Assembly (NCBI GenBank): GCA_045646925.1
Contig: JAZRLQ010000012.1
Location: 1 to 64,000 of the forward strand
Length of the DNA: 64,000 bases
Source of the DNA: QALR01 sp045646925
GTDB lineage: Bacteria > Bacillota > Clostridia > Oscillospirales > CAG-272
Direction: 5' to 3'
The notes beneath the pieces were generated by a model. The model had not been told where the DNA came from. It saw nothing but the letters and a program-made list of their open reading frames with translations, and searched no databases. Of this stretch, positions 37,725 through 45,552 are shown piece after piece (the first letter of the stretch is position 1; every line of letters begins with the position of its first letter). The translations under genes were made by a program, and so were the position numbers.

Positions 37725-37757
37725 TCCGGTACAGTATCGCTGTGACCGGATTTTTTG
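37725..37757 (+). terminator. Riboswitch-controlled terminator before mntP
   Basis: TCCGGTaCAG/CTGtgACCGGA hairpin with a 5-nt loop, followed by TTTTTT. It lies between aptamer and mntP with no gene before it, as expected for a transcription-attenuating expression platform. Downstream, GCGGC-AAT-GCCGC (37790-37802) abuts the AGGAGG of mntP. Confidence 0.85.
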
Positions 37758-37816
37758 TTGCAAAAAACCGGAAGAAAATAAAATGAAAAGCGGCAATGCC
37801 GCAGGAGGACGTTTCA

Positions 37817-38401
37817 ATGAATCTCGGATGGGATTTTTTCTTTCTTAGCATTATGCTTGGCGTAGGTCTCGCCATGGACGCATTTTCCGTTTCCCTTGCA
37901 AACGGATTGAACGAGCCGAAAATGAAATTCAGCAAAATGCTCGGCGTTGCCGGTCTGTTTGCTTTCTTTCAGGCGCTCATGCCTCTGATCGGATGGATCT
38001 GTATTCACACGGTCGTTCAGTATTTTGCCGCTTTTGAACAGTTTATTCCGTGGATCGCGCTTGCGCTGCTCGGCTATATCGGCACGAAAATGCTCATTGA
38101 CGGCATAAGGTGCAACTGTTGTGAGGACGATTGCCGCGCGGTCACCTTCGGCGCTCTGATCATTCAGGGCATCGCGACCTCGATCGACGCGCTTTCCGTC
38201 GGCTTCACCATCGCTGACTACAATCTCGGCGAAGCGCTTCTCGCCGCTTTCGTGATCGCTGCAGTCACCTTCGTCATATGCTTTGGCGGTATCATCATCG
38301 GTAAGAAGGTCGGAACCAAGCTGGCAGGTAAAGCGGGCATCTTCGGCGGCGCCATCCTCATCTTCATCGGTCTCGAGATCTTTATCACGAGCTTTATTTG
38401 A
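37817..38401 (+). CDS. mntP: Manganese efflux pump MntP
   Basis: 194 aa with six membrane segments. The MntP repeat motifs are visible: GLAMDAFSVSLANGL in the first half and GIATSIDALSVGFTIADYN in the second, each with the conserved Asp. Exports Mn2+ to prevent toxicity. ATG 37817 has AGGAGG 8 nt upstream. Expression is under the upstream Mn2+ riboswitch and its terminator. The cysteine-rich loop CNCCEDDC (about residues 99-107) between repeats is unusual and could bind metal. Confidence 0.95.
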   Translation: MNLGWDFFFLSIMLGVGLAMDAFSVSLANGLNEPKMKFSKMLGVAGLFAFFQALMPLIGWICIHTVVQYFAAFEQFIPWIALALLGYIGTKMLIDGIRCNCCEDDCRAVTFGALIIQGIATSIDALSVGFTIADYNLGEALLAAFVIAAVTFVICFGGIIIGKKVGTKLAGKAGIFGGAILIFIGLEIFITSFI

Positions 38402-38408
38402 CAAAAAA

Positions 38409-38446
38409 TGGAATTTCTTCCTCGCGGAAGGAATTCCGTTTTTTCA
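38409..38446 (+). terminator. Terminator of mntP
   Basis: GGAATTtCTTCC-TCGC-GGAAGgAATTCC stem followed by GTTTTTTC. Confidence 0.85.
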
Positions 38447-38561
38447 TCTCTATAAAATTTGAAAGAAATCAAAAAATTTTCAAAATGCTCTGTTATTTTC
38501 AGATATTTTGTGATAGAATAGATATGTACGATATTACTATAATAGAAAGGAAGGTACAGAC

Positions 38562-38957
38562 ATGCCGAAATACAGACGTGCAAGAATCAACGACGAAGTT
38601 TCACGCGTCATCGCGGAAGCACTCCGCGATGTCAAGGATCCCCGCGTGAGAGACGAAATGATCACCATCACCAGTTGCGACGTATCGGGCGATCTGAAAT
38701 TTGCAAAGGTTTATTTCTCCGTTTACGGCGTAAAACAAGAAAATATCAAAGAAATCAAAAAGGGGCTGTACAGCGCCGCGGGCTTTCTCCGCCGCGCGAT
38801 CGCGGAAAAGATCAATCTGCGTATCACGCCCGAGCTCAACTTTGAATACGACAACGCAATGGAACGCGGCGCAAACATTTCCGAGCTTTTGAAAAAAGCC
38901 TCCATTCCCGAAGAGATCGCAACCGATTCCTTTGAGGATGAAGACTCGTCATTTTGA
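38562..38957 (+). CDS. rbfA: 30S ribosome-binding factor A
   Basis: 131 aa. Assists late 30S maturation and 16S 5'-end processing. MPKYRRARINDEVSRVIAEALRDVKDPRV and the KH-like fold (ITSCDVSGDLKFAKVYFSVYG, AAGFLRRAIAEKINLRITPEL) are typical. The acidic tail (DSFEDEDSSF) is common in Firmicutes. First gene of rbfA-nrnA-truB; in many relatives this cluster follows infB, which is not here. Confidence 0.95.
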   Translation: MPKYRRARINDEVSRVIAEALRDVKDPRVRDEMITITSCDVSGDLKFAKVYFSVYGVKQENIKEIKKGLYSAAGFLRRAIAEKINLRITPELNFEYDNAMERGANISELLKKASIPEEIATDSFEDEDSSF

Positions 38958-38977
38958 TGAAAGGACGGTCGGAAGCT

Positions 38978-39949
38978 ATGAATAACATCACCATCCACGG
39001 TATCTGCAAGGCGCTTCTGAAGCACGACAATTTTCTCGTCTTCACACACAAAAATCCCGACGCGGATACCATCGGCTCCTGCTTTGCGCTGATCGTCACG
39101 CTCCGTCTTCTCGGAAAAACCGTATATCCCGCCTGCTGCGACAGAATCCCCGCTTCGCTCGCCTTCATGACCGAGGGCAATCGCGAATTTCATATTGAAA
39201 ACGCACCTGCGGACTTCAAGCCCGAATATTACATCAGCGTGGACGTTGCCTCGACCGCGCAGCTCGGCTCCTATCGGGATTACGCGAAGAAGATCGATCT
39301 CTCGCTCGATCATCACGCAACGCACGAAAATTTCTCGAAGCATTACCTGACGGATGCGCACGCGGCGGCTTGCGCAGAGATCGTTTACCACGTGGTCAAT
39401 CGTCTTCTCAGCGGTAACATCACGGAGCGGATCGCTTCCCTGCTTTACGCGGCGCTCGCCGCTGATACGGGCGGCTTCCGTTACGCCAATACGACTCCCG
39501 TCACACATAAGATCGCGGCAAATCTGATCGAAAAGGGCGCGTCTCACGCCGAGATCTGCCGCAATCTCTTCGAATGCAAAACGAAAACGGCGCTCGCCGC
39601 AGAAGCCTTTGCCATGGCAAACGTTTCCTATCGTTGCGCAGGAAAGATCTCCCACGTCAAGATCACCAAGGAAGACAAACGCGCGCACGGCTTCGAGGAC
39701 GAAGATACGTACGACGTGATCAACGTCATCCGACGCGTAGACGGCGTTAAGGTAGCCATTCTCATGCGCGAGAAGGATGACGGCACCTACAAGATCTCCA
39801 CCCGCTCCGCAGGCGAGGTCGACGTTTCGAAGATCTGCGCGATCTTCGGTGGCGGCGGTCACGCAGGCGCCGCAGGCTGCAGCGTTTCTCCCGAAATGGC
39901 GGATGCAGCGCTCGAACGAATCATAAAGGAATGCGGCTTCCATGAGTGA
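38978..39949 (+). CDS. nrnA: DHH-family oligoribonuclease/pAp phosphatase
   Basis: 323 aa. Degrades nano-RNA and 3'-phosphoadenosine 5'-phosphate. DHH motifs: THKNPDADTIGS, SVDVAS, the DHH triad in LSLDHHATHENF, and ADTGGFRYANT. C-terminal DHHA1 domain with FGGGGHAGAAGCSV. I chose ATG 38978, 12 nt after AAAGGA and 20 bp after the rbfA stop; an earlier in-frame TTG overlaps rbfA. It overlaps truB by 8 nt. Confidence 0.92.
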   Translation: MNNITIHGICKALLKHDNFLVFTHKNPDADTIGSCFALIVTLRLLGKTVYPACCDRIPASLAFMTEGNREFHIENAPADFKPEYYISVDVASTAQLGSYRDYAKKIDLSLDHHATHENFSKHYLTDAHAAACAEIVYHVVNRLLSGNITERIASLLYAALAADTGGFRYANTTPVTHKIAANLIEKGASHAEICRNLFECKTKTALAAEAFAMANVSYRCAGKISHVKITKEDKRAHGFEDEDTYDVINVIRRVDGVKVAILMREKDDGTYKISTRSAGEVDVSKICAIFGGGGHAGAAGCSVSPEMADAALERIIKECGFHE

Positions 39950-40841
39950 CGGCGTTCTTCTTATTCATAAACCCTACGGCGTAACGTCCTTTGACGTGGT
40001 CGCGCGCATACGCCGTCTTTATGGGACAAGACAGGTCGGACACACCGGCACGCTTGATCCCATCGCCACGGGACTTCTCCCCGTCCTCGTCGGCAGAGCC
40101 GTAAAGGCATCCGAGTTTTTGACAGAAAAGGATAAGGAATACGTCGCGGGACTCCGACTCGGTCTGACCACCGACAGTGAGGACGTCACGGGAAATATTC
40201 TCACGACAAGCGACGATATCCCGTCGTGCGAGACCGTTTTTTCGACGGCAAAGCAATTCGTCGGAGAGATCATGCAGATTCCCCCGATGTACAGCGCGCT
40301 GAAGGTCGGCGGTGAAAAGCTCGTCGATCTCGCCAGACGCGGCATTGTCATTGAAAGAGAGGCTCGTCCGATCACCGTTCACGAGCTGGACATTGAGGGC
40401 GACGGCGCGGATTATACCATGCGCGTCTTCTGCTCCAAGGGAACGTATATCCGCACGCTTTGCGCCGATATCGGAAGCAAGCTCGGTTGCGGCGGCGTGA
40501 TGTCTTCTTTAATACGCACAAAAACGGGCGCGTTTTCTCTCGAAAACGCATATACACTCGAGGCTCTGGAGGCAATGACACCCGAAGAGCGCGGCTCGGT
40601 GCTTCTCCACACGGAAACGCTCTTTGAGCATTTGCCGAAGGTCACGCTCGGAGATTTCTTTGCGGGACTTTCGCGCAACGGCTGTGAGATCTATCAGAGA
40701 AAGATCGGAACCGATTTCTCTTTGCAAACAAAGCTCCGCGTCTACGACAAAAAGGGCTTTTACGCCATCGGAGAGGTTCGCGAGTACCCCGACGGATCTG
40801 CGATCAAGCTTCTGAAAAGATTTGATATTCCGGGAAAATAA
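39942..40841 (+). CDS. truB: tRNA pseudouridine-55 synthase
   Basis: 299 aa. Makes pseudouridine 55 in the T-loop of tRNA. Motif GVTSFDVVARIRR, catalytic Asp39 in GHTGTLDPIATGLLPV, and SKGTYIRTLCADIGSKLGCGG. The C-terminal region is a short PUA-like domain. Coupled to nrnA by an 8-nt overlap. The ribF gene that often follows is absent; a terminator follows instead. Confidence 0.96.
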   Translation: MSDGVLLIHKPYGVTSFDVVARIRRLYGTRQVGHTGTLDPIATGLLPVLVGRAVKASEFLTEKDKEYVAGLRLGLTTDSEDVTGNILTTSDDIPSCETVFSTAKQFVGEIMQIPPMYSALKVGGEKLVDLARRGIVIEREARPITVHELDIEGDGADYTMRVFCSKGTYIRTLCADIGSKLGCGGVMSSLIRTKTGAFSLENAYTLEALEAMTPEERGSVLLHTETLFEHLPKVTLGDFFAGLSRNGCEIYQRKIGTDFSLQTKLRVYDKKGFYAIGEVREYPDGSAIKLLKRFDIPGK

Positions 40842-40852
40842 CGTATATGTAA

Positions 40853-40879
40853 AGAGCAAGCCAAGGCTTGCTCTTTTCT
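40853..40879. terminator. Terminator after truB
   Basis: Perfect palindrome AGAGCAAGCC-AA-GGCTTGCTCT followed by TTTC. It may also serve the convergent gerAB-like gene. Confidence 0.8.
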
Positions 40880-40909
40880 ATTATCATACAGAATCATTTC
40901 AATCGCTTT

Positions 40910-41695
40910 TCATTGCCCTCCGCGCTCCGTGCAAACGCAGACGAGCAAAGCAAGTCTTATCAACGTTGCCGTCCATCCAAAGAAAAGGAGAAAGACGTTT
41001 TCCCTTCCGGCGCCGTAGAGCATGAACAAAAAGGCGCATACCGCGGCGGCGACAGCGCCGCCAAACAAAACGAGAGGAATGCGAATCGGGTTGCAATTTG
41101 CGTTCGGTGTCGTCGCGCTTTGCAGTGTCGTCATTGAAAACAGATAAAAGATCGGTGACGGCAATACGGTGATCCACACGCACGGATCTTCTCCAAACGT
41201 ACGCAGATCCAAAGCCGAAAACCTCCGAAGCACAACCCAAAGGATCAGCGGCGCAATCAGAAACGCCGTAAGCTCCGAAAAACGTCCAACCACCGTCAAT
41301 CCATGCGCACCGACGAAGACCGCAAGAAACAGTACCGCCGCCGCCACCAACGAGAGCGGCAGAAAATCCGTAAAATCATGTGTCCGACAGAAAACCGCGA
41401 TCCAAATCAGAATCAGCTCCGCCGCGCCAAAGACGGAAAATATCCTCGCAAATACTCTCGCCGCCATATGCGGTCTTCCGCACGACAAAAAGGAAATCCA
41501 CCTGCCCTTTTCGGAAAAATCCGTCGGCAAGCGCCGCAGATAAAGATATCCGACCGCAGAATATACGAAAGCGGAGATCAATGGGATCAGCAATGAAAGC
41601 ACCGCCGTTTCCGATAGCAAAAACATACCCGAAAATACGTAAGCAAACGAGAGAAAGAAAAGCTGGAACAGAGTGATCTTTGATCTTGCGGGCAT
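40910..41695 (-). CDS. GerAB-like spore germination permease (short form)
   Basis: 261 aa with about seven to eight membrane helices. The start MPARSKITLFQLFFLSFAYVFSGMFLL and the later ELTAFLIAPLILWVVLRRF fit endospore germination permeases of the APC superfamily. Full GerAB proteins are ~360 aa with ten helices, so this is about 100 residues short, mainly in the middle. I see no frameshift. ATG 41695 has AGGAGG 4-5 nt upstream. It lies 76 bp after the GerAA-type gene on the same strand, which is the main support. Alternative: an unrelated membrane protein. Confidence 0.6.
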   Translation of the reverse strand: MPARSKITLFQLFFLSFAYVFSGMFLLSETAVLSLLIPLISAFVYSAVGYLYLRRLPTDFSEKGRWISFLSCGRPHMAARVFARIFSVFGAAELILIWIAVFCRTHDFTDFLPLSLVAAAVLFLAVFVGAHGLTVVGRFSELTAFLIAPLILWVVLRRFSALDLRTFGEDPCVWITVLPSPIFYLFSMTTLQSATTPNANCNPIRIPLVLFGGAVAAAVCAFLFMLYGAGRENVFLLFFGWTATLIRLALLVCVCTERGGQ

Positions 41696-41771
41696 TTTTC
41701 CTTCCTCCTTTTCTTTGCGGACGGTCACTGTACATACACAGAGAAGAAAGCGCCATTTACTCGACGGATCT

Positions 41772-43208
41772 TCACTTTTTTCCCGATGTGCGACGGATCT
41801 CCTTCCCCGTGATCGAGATCGGCGCTCTTTTCATCGCCCACAGAGGAGCCACATAGATAAAATCGCGCAATCCCCATGGGTCGATCGGCGCGAATGGACT
41901 GAGATACGGTACGCCAAAGGAGCTTTTTGCGCAGAGCATGACCGCCGCGATTGCAACGGCGGCAAAAAAGCCGAATAGGCCCAAAGCGCCCGAAACAACG
42001 ATCATGAAAAAGCGGTACAGAATATTAGCATTCATATACGGAGGGATCATAAAATTGCAGACCGCGGCAAGCGCAACGACGATCAATACCGGGGCGGAGG
42101 TGATCCCCGCTTTGATCGCGCTGTCGCCCAAAATCAAGGACCCCACAAGTCCCACCGCAGAACCGACCGCCTTCGGCATACGAAGACCGACCTCCCGTAC
42201 CGCTTCGAAAATAAGAAAGATCACCAACACCTCCCAGAAAAGAGAAAACGGAAGATTCTCTCTTGCCTCCGATACGGATGAGACCAGATATCCCGGCAAA
42301 ACGTCCTTGTGCCGAACGAAAAGAGCCACGAAAAGAGCGGGCAAATACAACGCCACCGTATAGGAAACGAATCGGAGCAGACGGACGAAAGTCGCGTACC
42401 ACGGACTTTTCGTATAATCCTCCGTCACCTGAAACGCTTCGCAGAAAAGATACGGCGCTGTCAGAACAACGGGAGAGCCGTCCACGACGATCGCCACTCT
42501 GCCCTCCGTCAGCTTTGCCGCCACCTTATCCGGTCTTTCGGAATTACCCACCGTCGGATAAAAGGGCGCTTTTCCATCCTGAATACAGATCTCCACGTAT
42601 CCGGAGTCCAGAACGACGTCCGTTCGGATTTCCGAGATCCTTTTGCAAACCAGAGAAACGATTTCCTTTTTCGCGACACCTTCCATATACAAAACGGAAA
42701 CGTCCGTTTTCGAGACCGTTCCCACCGTGAAGGAGAGTCTTTTGAGCTTTGCGGAATGCAAACGACGGCGCAAAAGCACGACGTTGTTTTCCCCACTTTC
42801 CGTAAAACCCTCGTGCGGTCCGCGGATCACGTTTTCCGTTTCGGGTTCTTCGGTCGAACGCCCCGTATCGTTTTTCGTAAAAACGGAAATGCCGAGAACG
42901 TCCTCGCCGAGATCGCCGAACAGAACGGCGTTGCCCGCAAGCACCGCGTCAACAGCCGACGGAAAACAATCAAGCTTCTCAATCTTGATATTGGTGATCA
43001 GGGAAGATATCGGAATCCGCGCTTCTCCCGCCGCGTAAGCGCGGGAAATCGGCTCCAGAATATATTCGTTCATATATTCTCTCGAGCTGAAGCCGACGAA
43101 GTAAGCAATATAGAGCTTCTTCGTTCCAAGATCCAATTCTCTCACGGCAAAATCCGACGCGTCGGAAAACACCGAAAAAAATTCTTCCTTGATCTTTTCT
43201 GCGTCCAT
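41772..43208 (-). CDS. GerA-family spore germination protein (GerAA type)
   Basis: 478 aa. A-subunit of a germinant receptor in the spore inner membrane. The N-terminal cytoplasmic domain has the hallmark VIRGPHEGFTES and the membrane part (from about residue 265) has EVGLRMPKAVGSAVGLVGSLILGDSAIKAGITSAPVLIVVALAAVCNFMIP and SFGVPYLSPFAP. I chose ATG 43208, which has GAGAGG 11 nt upstream and lies after a forespore-type promoter (43253-43283); a GTG at 43262 overlaps that -10. Followed by the short GerAB-like gene; no GerAC lipoprotein gene is adjacent. Confidence 0.93.
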   Translation of the reverse strand: MDAEKIKEEFFSVFSDASDFAVRELDLGTKKLYIAYFVGFSSREYMNEYILEPISRAYAAGEARIPISSLITNIKIEKLDCFPSAVDAVLAGNAVLFGDLGEDVLGISVFTKNDTGRSTEEPETENVIRGPHEGFTESGENNVVLLRRRLHSAKLKRLSFTVGTVSKTDVSVLYMEGVAKKEIVSLVCKRISEIRTDVVLDSGYVEICIQDGKAPFYPTVGNSERPDKVAAKLTEGRVAIVVDGSPVVLTAPYLFCEAFQVTEDYTKSPWYATFVRLLRFVSYTVALYLPALFVALFVRHKDVLPGYLVSSVSEARENLPFSLFWEVLVIFLIFEAVREVGLRMPKAVGSAVGLVGSLILGDSAIKAGITSAPVLIVVALAAVCNFMIPPYMNANILYRFFMIVVSGALGLFGFFAAVAIAAVMLCAKSSFGVPYLSPFAPIDPWGLRDFIYVAPLWAMKRAPISITGKEIRRTSGKK

Positions 43209-43252
43209 CGGCGAAACAACCTCTCTTGGTAACTTTGTGTTGATGATGTCTT

Positions 43253-43283
43253 CAGTATGCACCGAACGCGCCGGAGTTATTCA
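43253..43283 (-). promoter_or_regulatory. Forespore-type (sigma-G/F) promoter of gerAA
   Basis: Minus strand TGAATA, 18-nt spacer, CATACTG, close to the sigma-F/G pattern (GHATR, 17-18, CATnnTA). It lies 45 nt before the chosen start. gerA operons are sigma-G dependent in Bacillus. Confidence 0.6.
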
Positions 43284-43407
43284 TGGGACGGAAATAAATT
43301 TTCGCTTACTCGATGAATCCCCTTTTGTCTCAAAAACCATGTGAAAAGCAAACACGATCACCCCTCCAAAAATTCAACGTCCCAAAACGAAAAGCACGAA
43401 AATCTTG

Positions 43408-43436
43408 TTGACTTTTTTCGCAAAATCAAGTATAAT
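43408..43436 (+). promoter_or_regulatory. Sigma-A promoter of the MFS gene
   Basis: TTGACT, 17-nt spacer, TATAAT, 63 nt before the start at 43500. It excludes the upstream frame extension. Confidence 0.8.
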
Positions 43437-43499
43437 ATGCTCATAAAAGCATATCTTCGTTTCCTGAATCATTTCGCCGATCGGCAGAAAGGGATCGTT

Positions 43500-44843
43500 A
43501 TGAACCGTTTTTTCAGTAGTGTCAAAGCTTGCGTCAGACAGTGGGTTTACGTTTATAACGTAAAGGACGACCTTGGCAGAGGCAGATTCTGTATGCTCCT
43601 CTCCTCCATCATGGCAGGGCTCGTCGGACAGCTTTCGGGAGGTCTTTTCTACACGAGCTTTCTTCTCATGTATGGACTCGACAAATCCCGTATCGGTATT
43701 CTGACGTTCATTCCCTATATCACCTGTCTGCTCAATATATTCTCACCGATCCTGCTGGAGCATTTCAAAAAACGAAAATGGATCCTCACGGCGAGCAAGC
43801 TTTCGTATTACGCCATCAGTATTATTGGCATTACGGTGCTTCCGATGATCGTCAAGGACCCCAACGCGCTTCTGCTTTGGTTCGTCATTCTGATCATCGT
43901 CGCGAATTCCATAAACCAGCTTTTTGCTTCGGGCTTTTCCGCATGGAACGCCAACTTTCTGCCCGATAACGTTCGCGTGGACTATTTCAACTCCGCGAGC
44001 TGCATAAACAGCGCCATCACCTTTGCCGTCACGCTCGTCGTTTCCGCGATCGGCGACGCGCTTTCCGGCACGCCGCAGGAGCTTCCCATGCTCATCACCA
44101 TCCGATTCATCGCGTTCGTTCTCGCCATCATCGACTGCGCGATCTGGCTTATTCCGAAGGAATTCCCCTACGCAACCAAGGCAAGAACGAAATTCTCCAA
44201 TATCTTCACTCTCCCCGTCAAAAACAAGCGTTTTCTGGGCACGATCCTCATCGCCGCGTCCTACACCTTTGCGCTCAACCTGCCCAACGCAACCCTCAAC
44301 GCATACATTCTCGAGGACGTGGGCATCAGCTATACGCTCTGTAACGGCATCAACGCCACCTACTTCCTTTTCTTCTTTTTCTTCTCGGGAATGTGGAAGA
44401 GGCTCATATCCAAATGCTATTGGTTCCGCGCCTTCGCGATCGTGCTTCTCATACACGCCTCGACCTATTACGCGTACTCCTTCGTCACGGCGGATACCGT
44501 TTGGCTCTACGTCACCGTCCGCTTCTCCCAGCACGTTCTCGGCGTTGCCACGGGTACGATCATGTCCTCGCTTCCCTACATCAACCTGCCCGACGAGGAC
44601 AGAACCAATTACCTCTCCTTCCACGCCATCGTCGCCAACCTCTCCGCCTTCTTCAGCATGATGGTCGGTACGGCGTTCACAGGTATCATGGGCGAGCGGA
44701 TCGTTTCCGTTTTCGGTTATCACTTCTCATCGACGCAGATCCTGCTCTTCGCCTGCGCGTTCGCACAGTGCGTGGTCGCTCTGCTCTGCTTCGTATTCGC
44801 AAAACCGCTTACACCCCCCGAGGTCCGCAGACAAGCAAATTAA
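43500..44843 (+). CDS. Major facilitator superfamily transporter
   Basis: 447 aa from ATG 43500 (AAAGGG 6 nt upstream). About twelve membrane helices: DDLGRGRFCMLLSSIMAGLVGQLSGGLFYTSFLLMYGLDKSRIGIL opens the first, and the second half contains LNAYILEDVGISYTLCNGINATYFLFFFFFSG. The domain order and the cytoplasmic loop HFKKRKWILT fit MFS. Substrate unknown; no regulator or enzyme nearby hints at it. Single-gene unit with its own promoter. Confidence 0.82.
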   Translation: MNRFFSSVKACVRQWVYVYNVKDDLGRGRFCMLLSSIMAGLVGQLSGGLFYTSFLLMYGLDKSRIGILTFIPYITCLLNIFSPILLEHFKKRKWILTASKLSYYAISIIGITVLPMIVKDPNALLLWFVILIIVANSINQLFASGFSAWNANFLPDNVRVDYFNSASCINSAITFAVTLVVSAIGDALSGTPQELPMLITIRFIAFVLAIIDCAIWLIPKEFPYATKARTKFSNIFTLPVKNKRFLGTILIAASYTFALNLPNATLNAYILEDVGISYTLCNGINATYFLFFFFFSGMWKRLISKCYWFRAFAIVLLIHASTYYAYSFVTADTVWLYVTVRFSQHVLGVATGTIMSSLPYINLPDEDRTNYLSFHAIVANLSAFFSMMVGTAFTGIMGERIVSVFGYHFSSTQILLFACAFAQCVVALLCFVFAKPLTPPEVRRQAN

Positions 44844-44886
44844 TCAAAAATTTTCATTGTTTTTTGTAAATATTTCAAAAAAACTA

Positions 44887-44914
44887 TTGCAAAATCGAAA
44901 AATTGTGGTATAAT
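44887..44914 (+). promoter_or_regulatory. Sigma-A promoter of rplS
   Basis: TTGCAA, 16-nt spacer, TATAAT. Confidence 0.7.
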
Positions 44915-44919
44915 GGATT

Positions 44920-45000
44920 TGTTATGCACTGTCATAGCAATGAAACGGTCCGCTGCATGCTCGCATGAACGTTTTATAATCTATTATATATATTTTAGGA
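44920..45000 (+). promoter_or_regulatory. Structured rplS leader, possible L19 leader element
   Basis: About 90 nt of leader contains CGGTCCGCTGCATGC-TC-GCATGAACG with a GCATGC/GCATG pairing, followed by a single-stranded AT-rich stretch and AGGAGG. Firmicutes rplS mRNAs carry a known L19 leader with a GGTCCGCTG-like box; agreement is by eye only. Confidence 0.4.
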
Positions 45001-45010
45001 GGAGCCAATC

Positions 45011-45352
45011 ATGGATAAACTTCAGGCTTTCGCAAACGAGCAGTTGAAAACAGAAATCCCCCAGTTCGAAATCGGTGATTCTGTCGTTGTACACAACAAA
45101 ATTAAGGAAGGTTCCAGAGAAAGAATTCAGCTTTTCGACGGTCTTGTAATCGCAAAGAAGAACGGTGGCATCGCTGAAACCTTTACCGTTAGAAAGATCG
45201 CTTACGGTATCGGTGTTGAAAAGACTTTCCCTCTTCACTCTCCCAACGTTGTTAAGGTTGACGTTACCCGCCGTGGTAAAGTTCGCCGTGCTAAGCTCTA
45301 CTACGTTCGTGAACGCGTAGGTAAGGCTGCAAAGGTTAAGGAACTCATCTGA
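45011..45352 (+). CDS. rplS: 50S ribosomal protein L19
   Basis: 113 aa. FEIGDSVVVHNKIKEGSRERIQLFDGLVIAKKNGG, TFTVRKIAYGIGVEKTFPLHSPNV and the RRGKVRRAKLYYVRER end are diagnostic. AGGAGG lies 5-6 nt before the ATG. Monocistronic here; the usual trmD/rimM neighbours are absent. Confidence 0.97.
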   Translation: MDKLQAFANEQLKTEIPQFEIGDSVVVHNKIKEGSRERIQLFDGLVIAKKNGGIAETFTVRKIAYGIGVEKTFPLHSPNVVKVDVTRRGKVRRAKLYYVRERVGKAAKVKELI

Positions 45353-45378
45353 TTTCCGAATCCCAAATAAGCGTAAAA

Positions 45379-45425
45379 AGCGAAGTTTTCGAGACATCTC
45401 CGGAAACTTCGCTCTTTTATTTTTC
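45379..45425 (+). terminator. Terminator of rplS
   Basis: AGCGAAGTTT/AAACTTCGCT stem with a 15-nt loop, followed by CTTTTATTTTT. Confidence 0.85.
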
Positions 45426-45484
45426 ATAGGACACAACTCTCAAATTTTCGACGAAATTTATGTGAAATTTCATGAAATTGCTTA

Positions 45485-45513
45485 TTGAAATCTCCATTTG
45501 TTTATGTTAGAAT
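45485..45513 (+). promoter_or_regulatory. Sigma-A promoter of the PurF-like gene
   Basis: TTGAAA, 17-nt spacer, TAGAAT, 40 nt before the start. No purine riboswitch in the short leader. Confidence 0.7.
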
Positions 45514-45552
45514 AAAGTATATTTATCTTGTTTCAGAAAAGAGGATTATTAT

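Noticed and set aside
45514..45552. Purine or PRPP riboswitch before the PurF-like gene
   Set aside because: The leader is about 40 nt, too short for these aptamers, with no conserved core.
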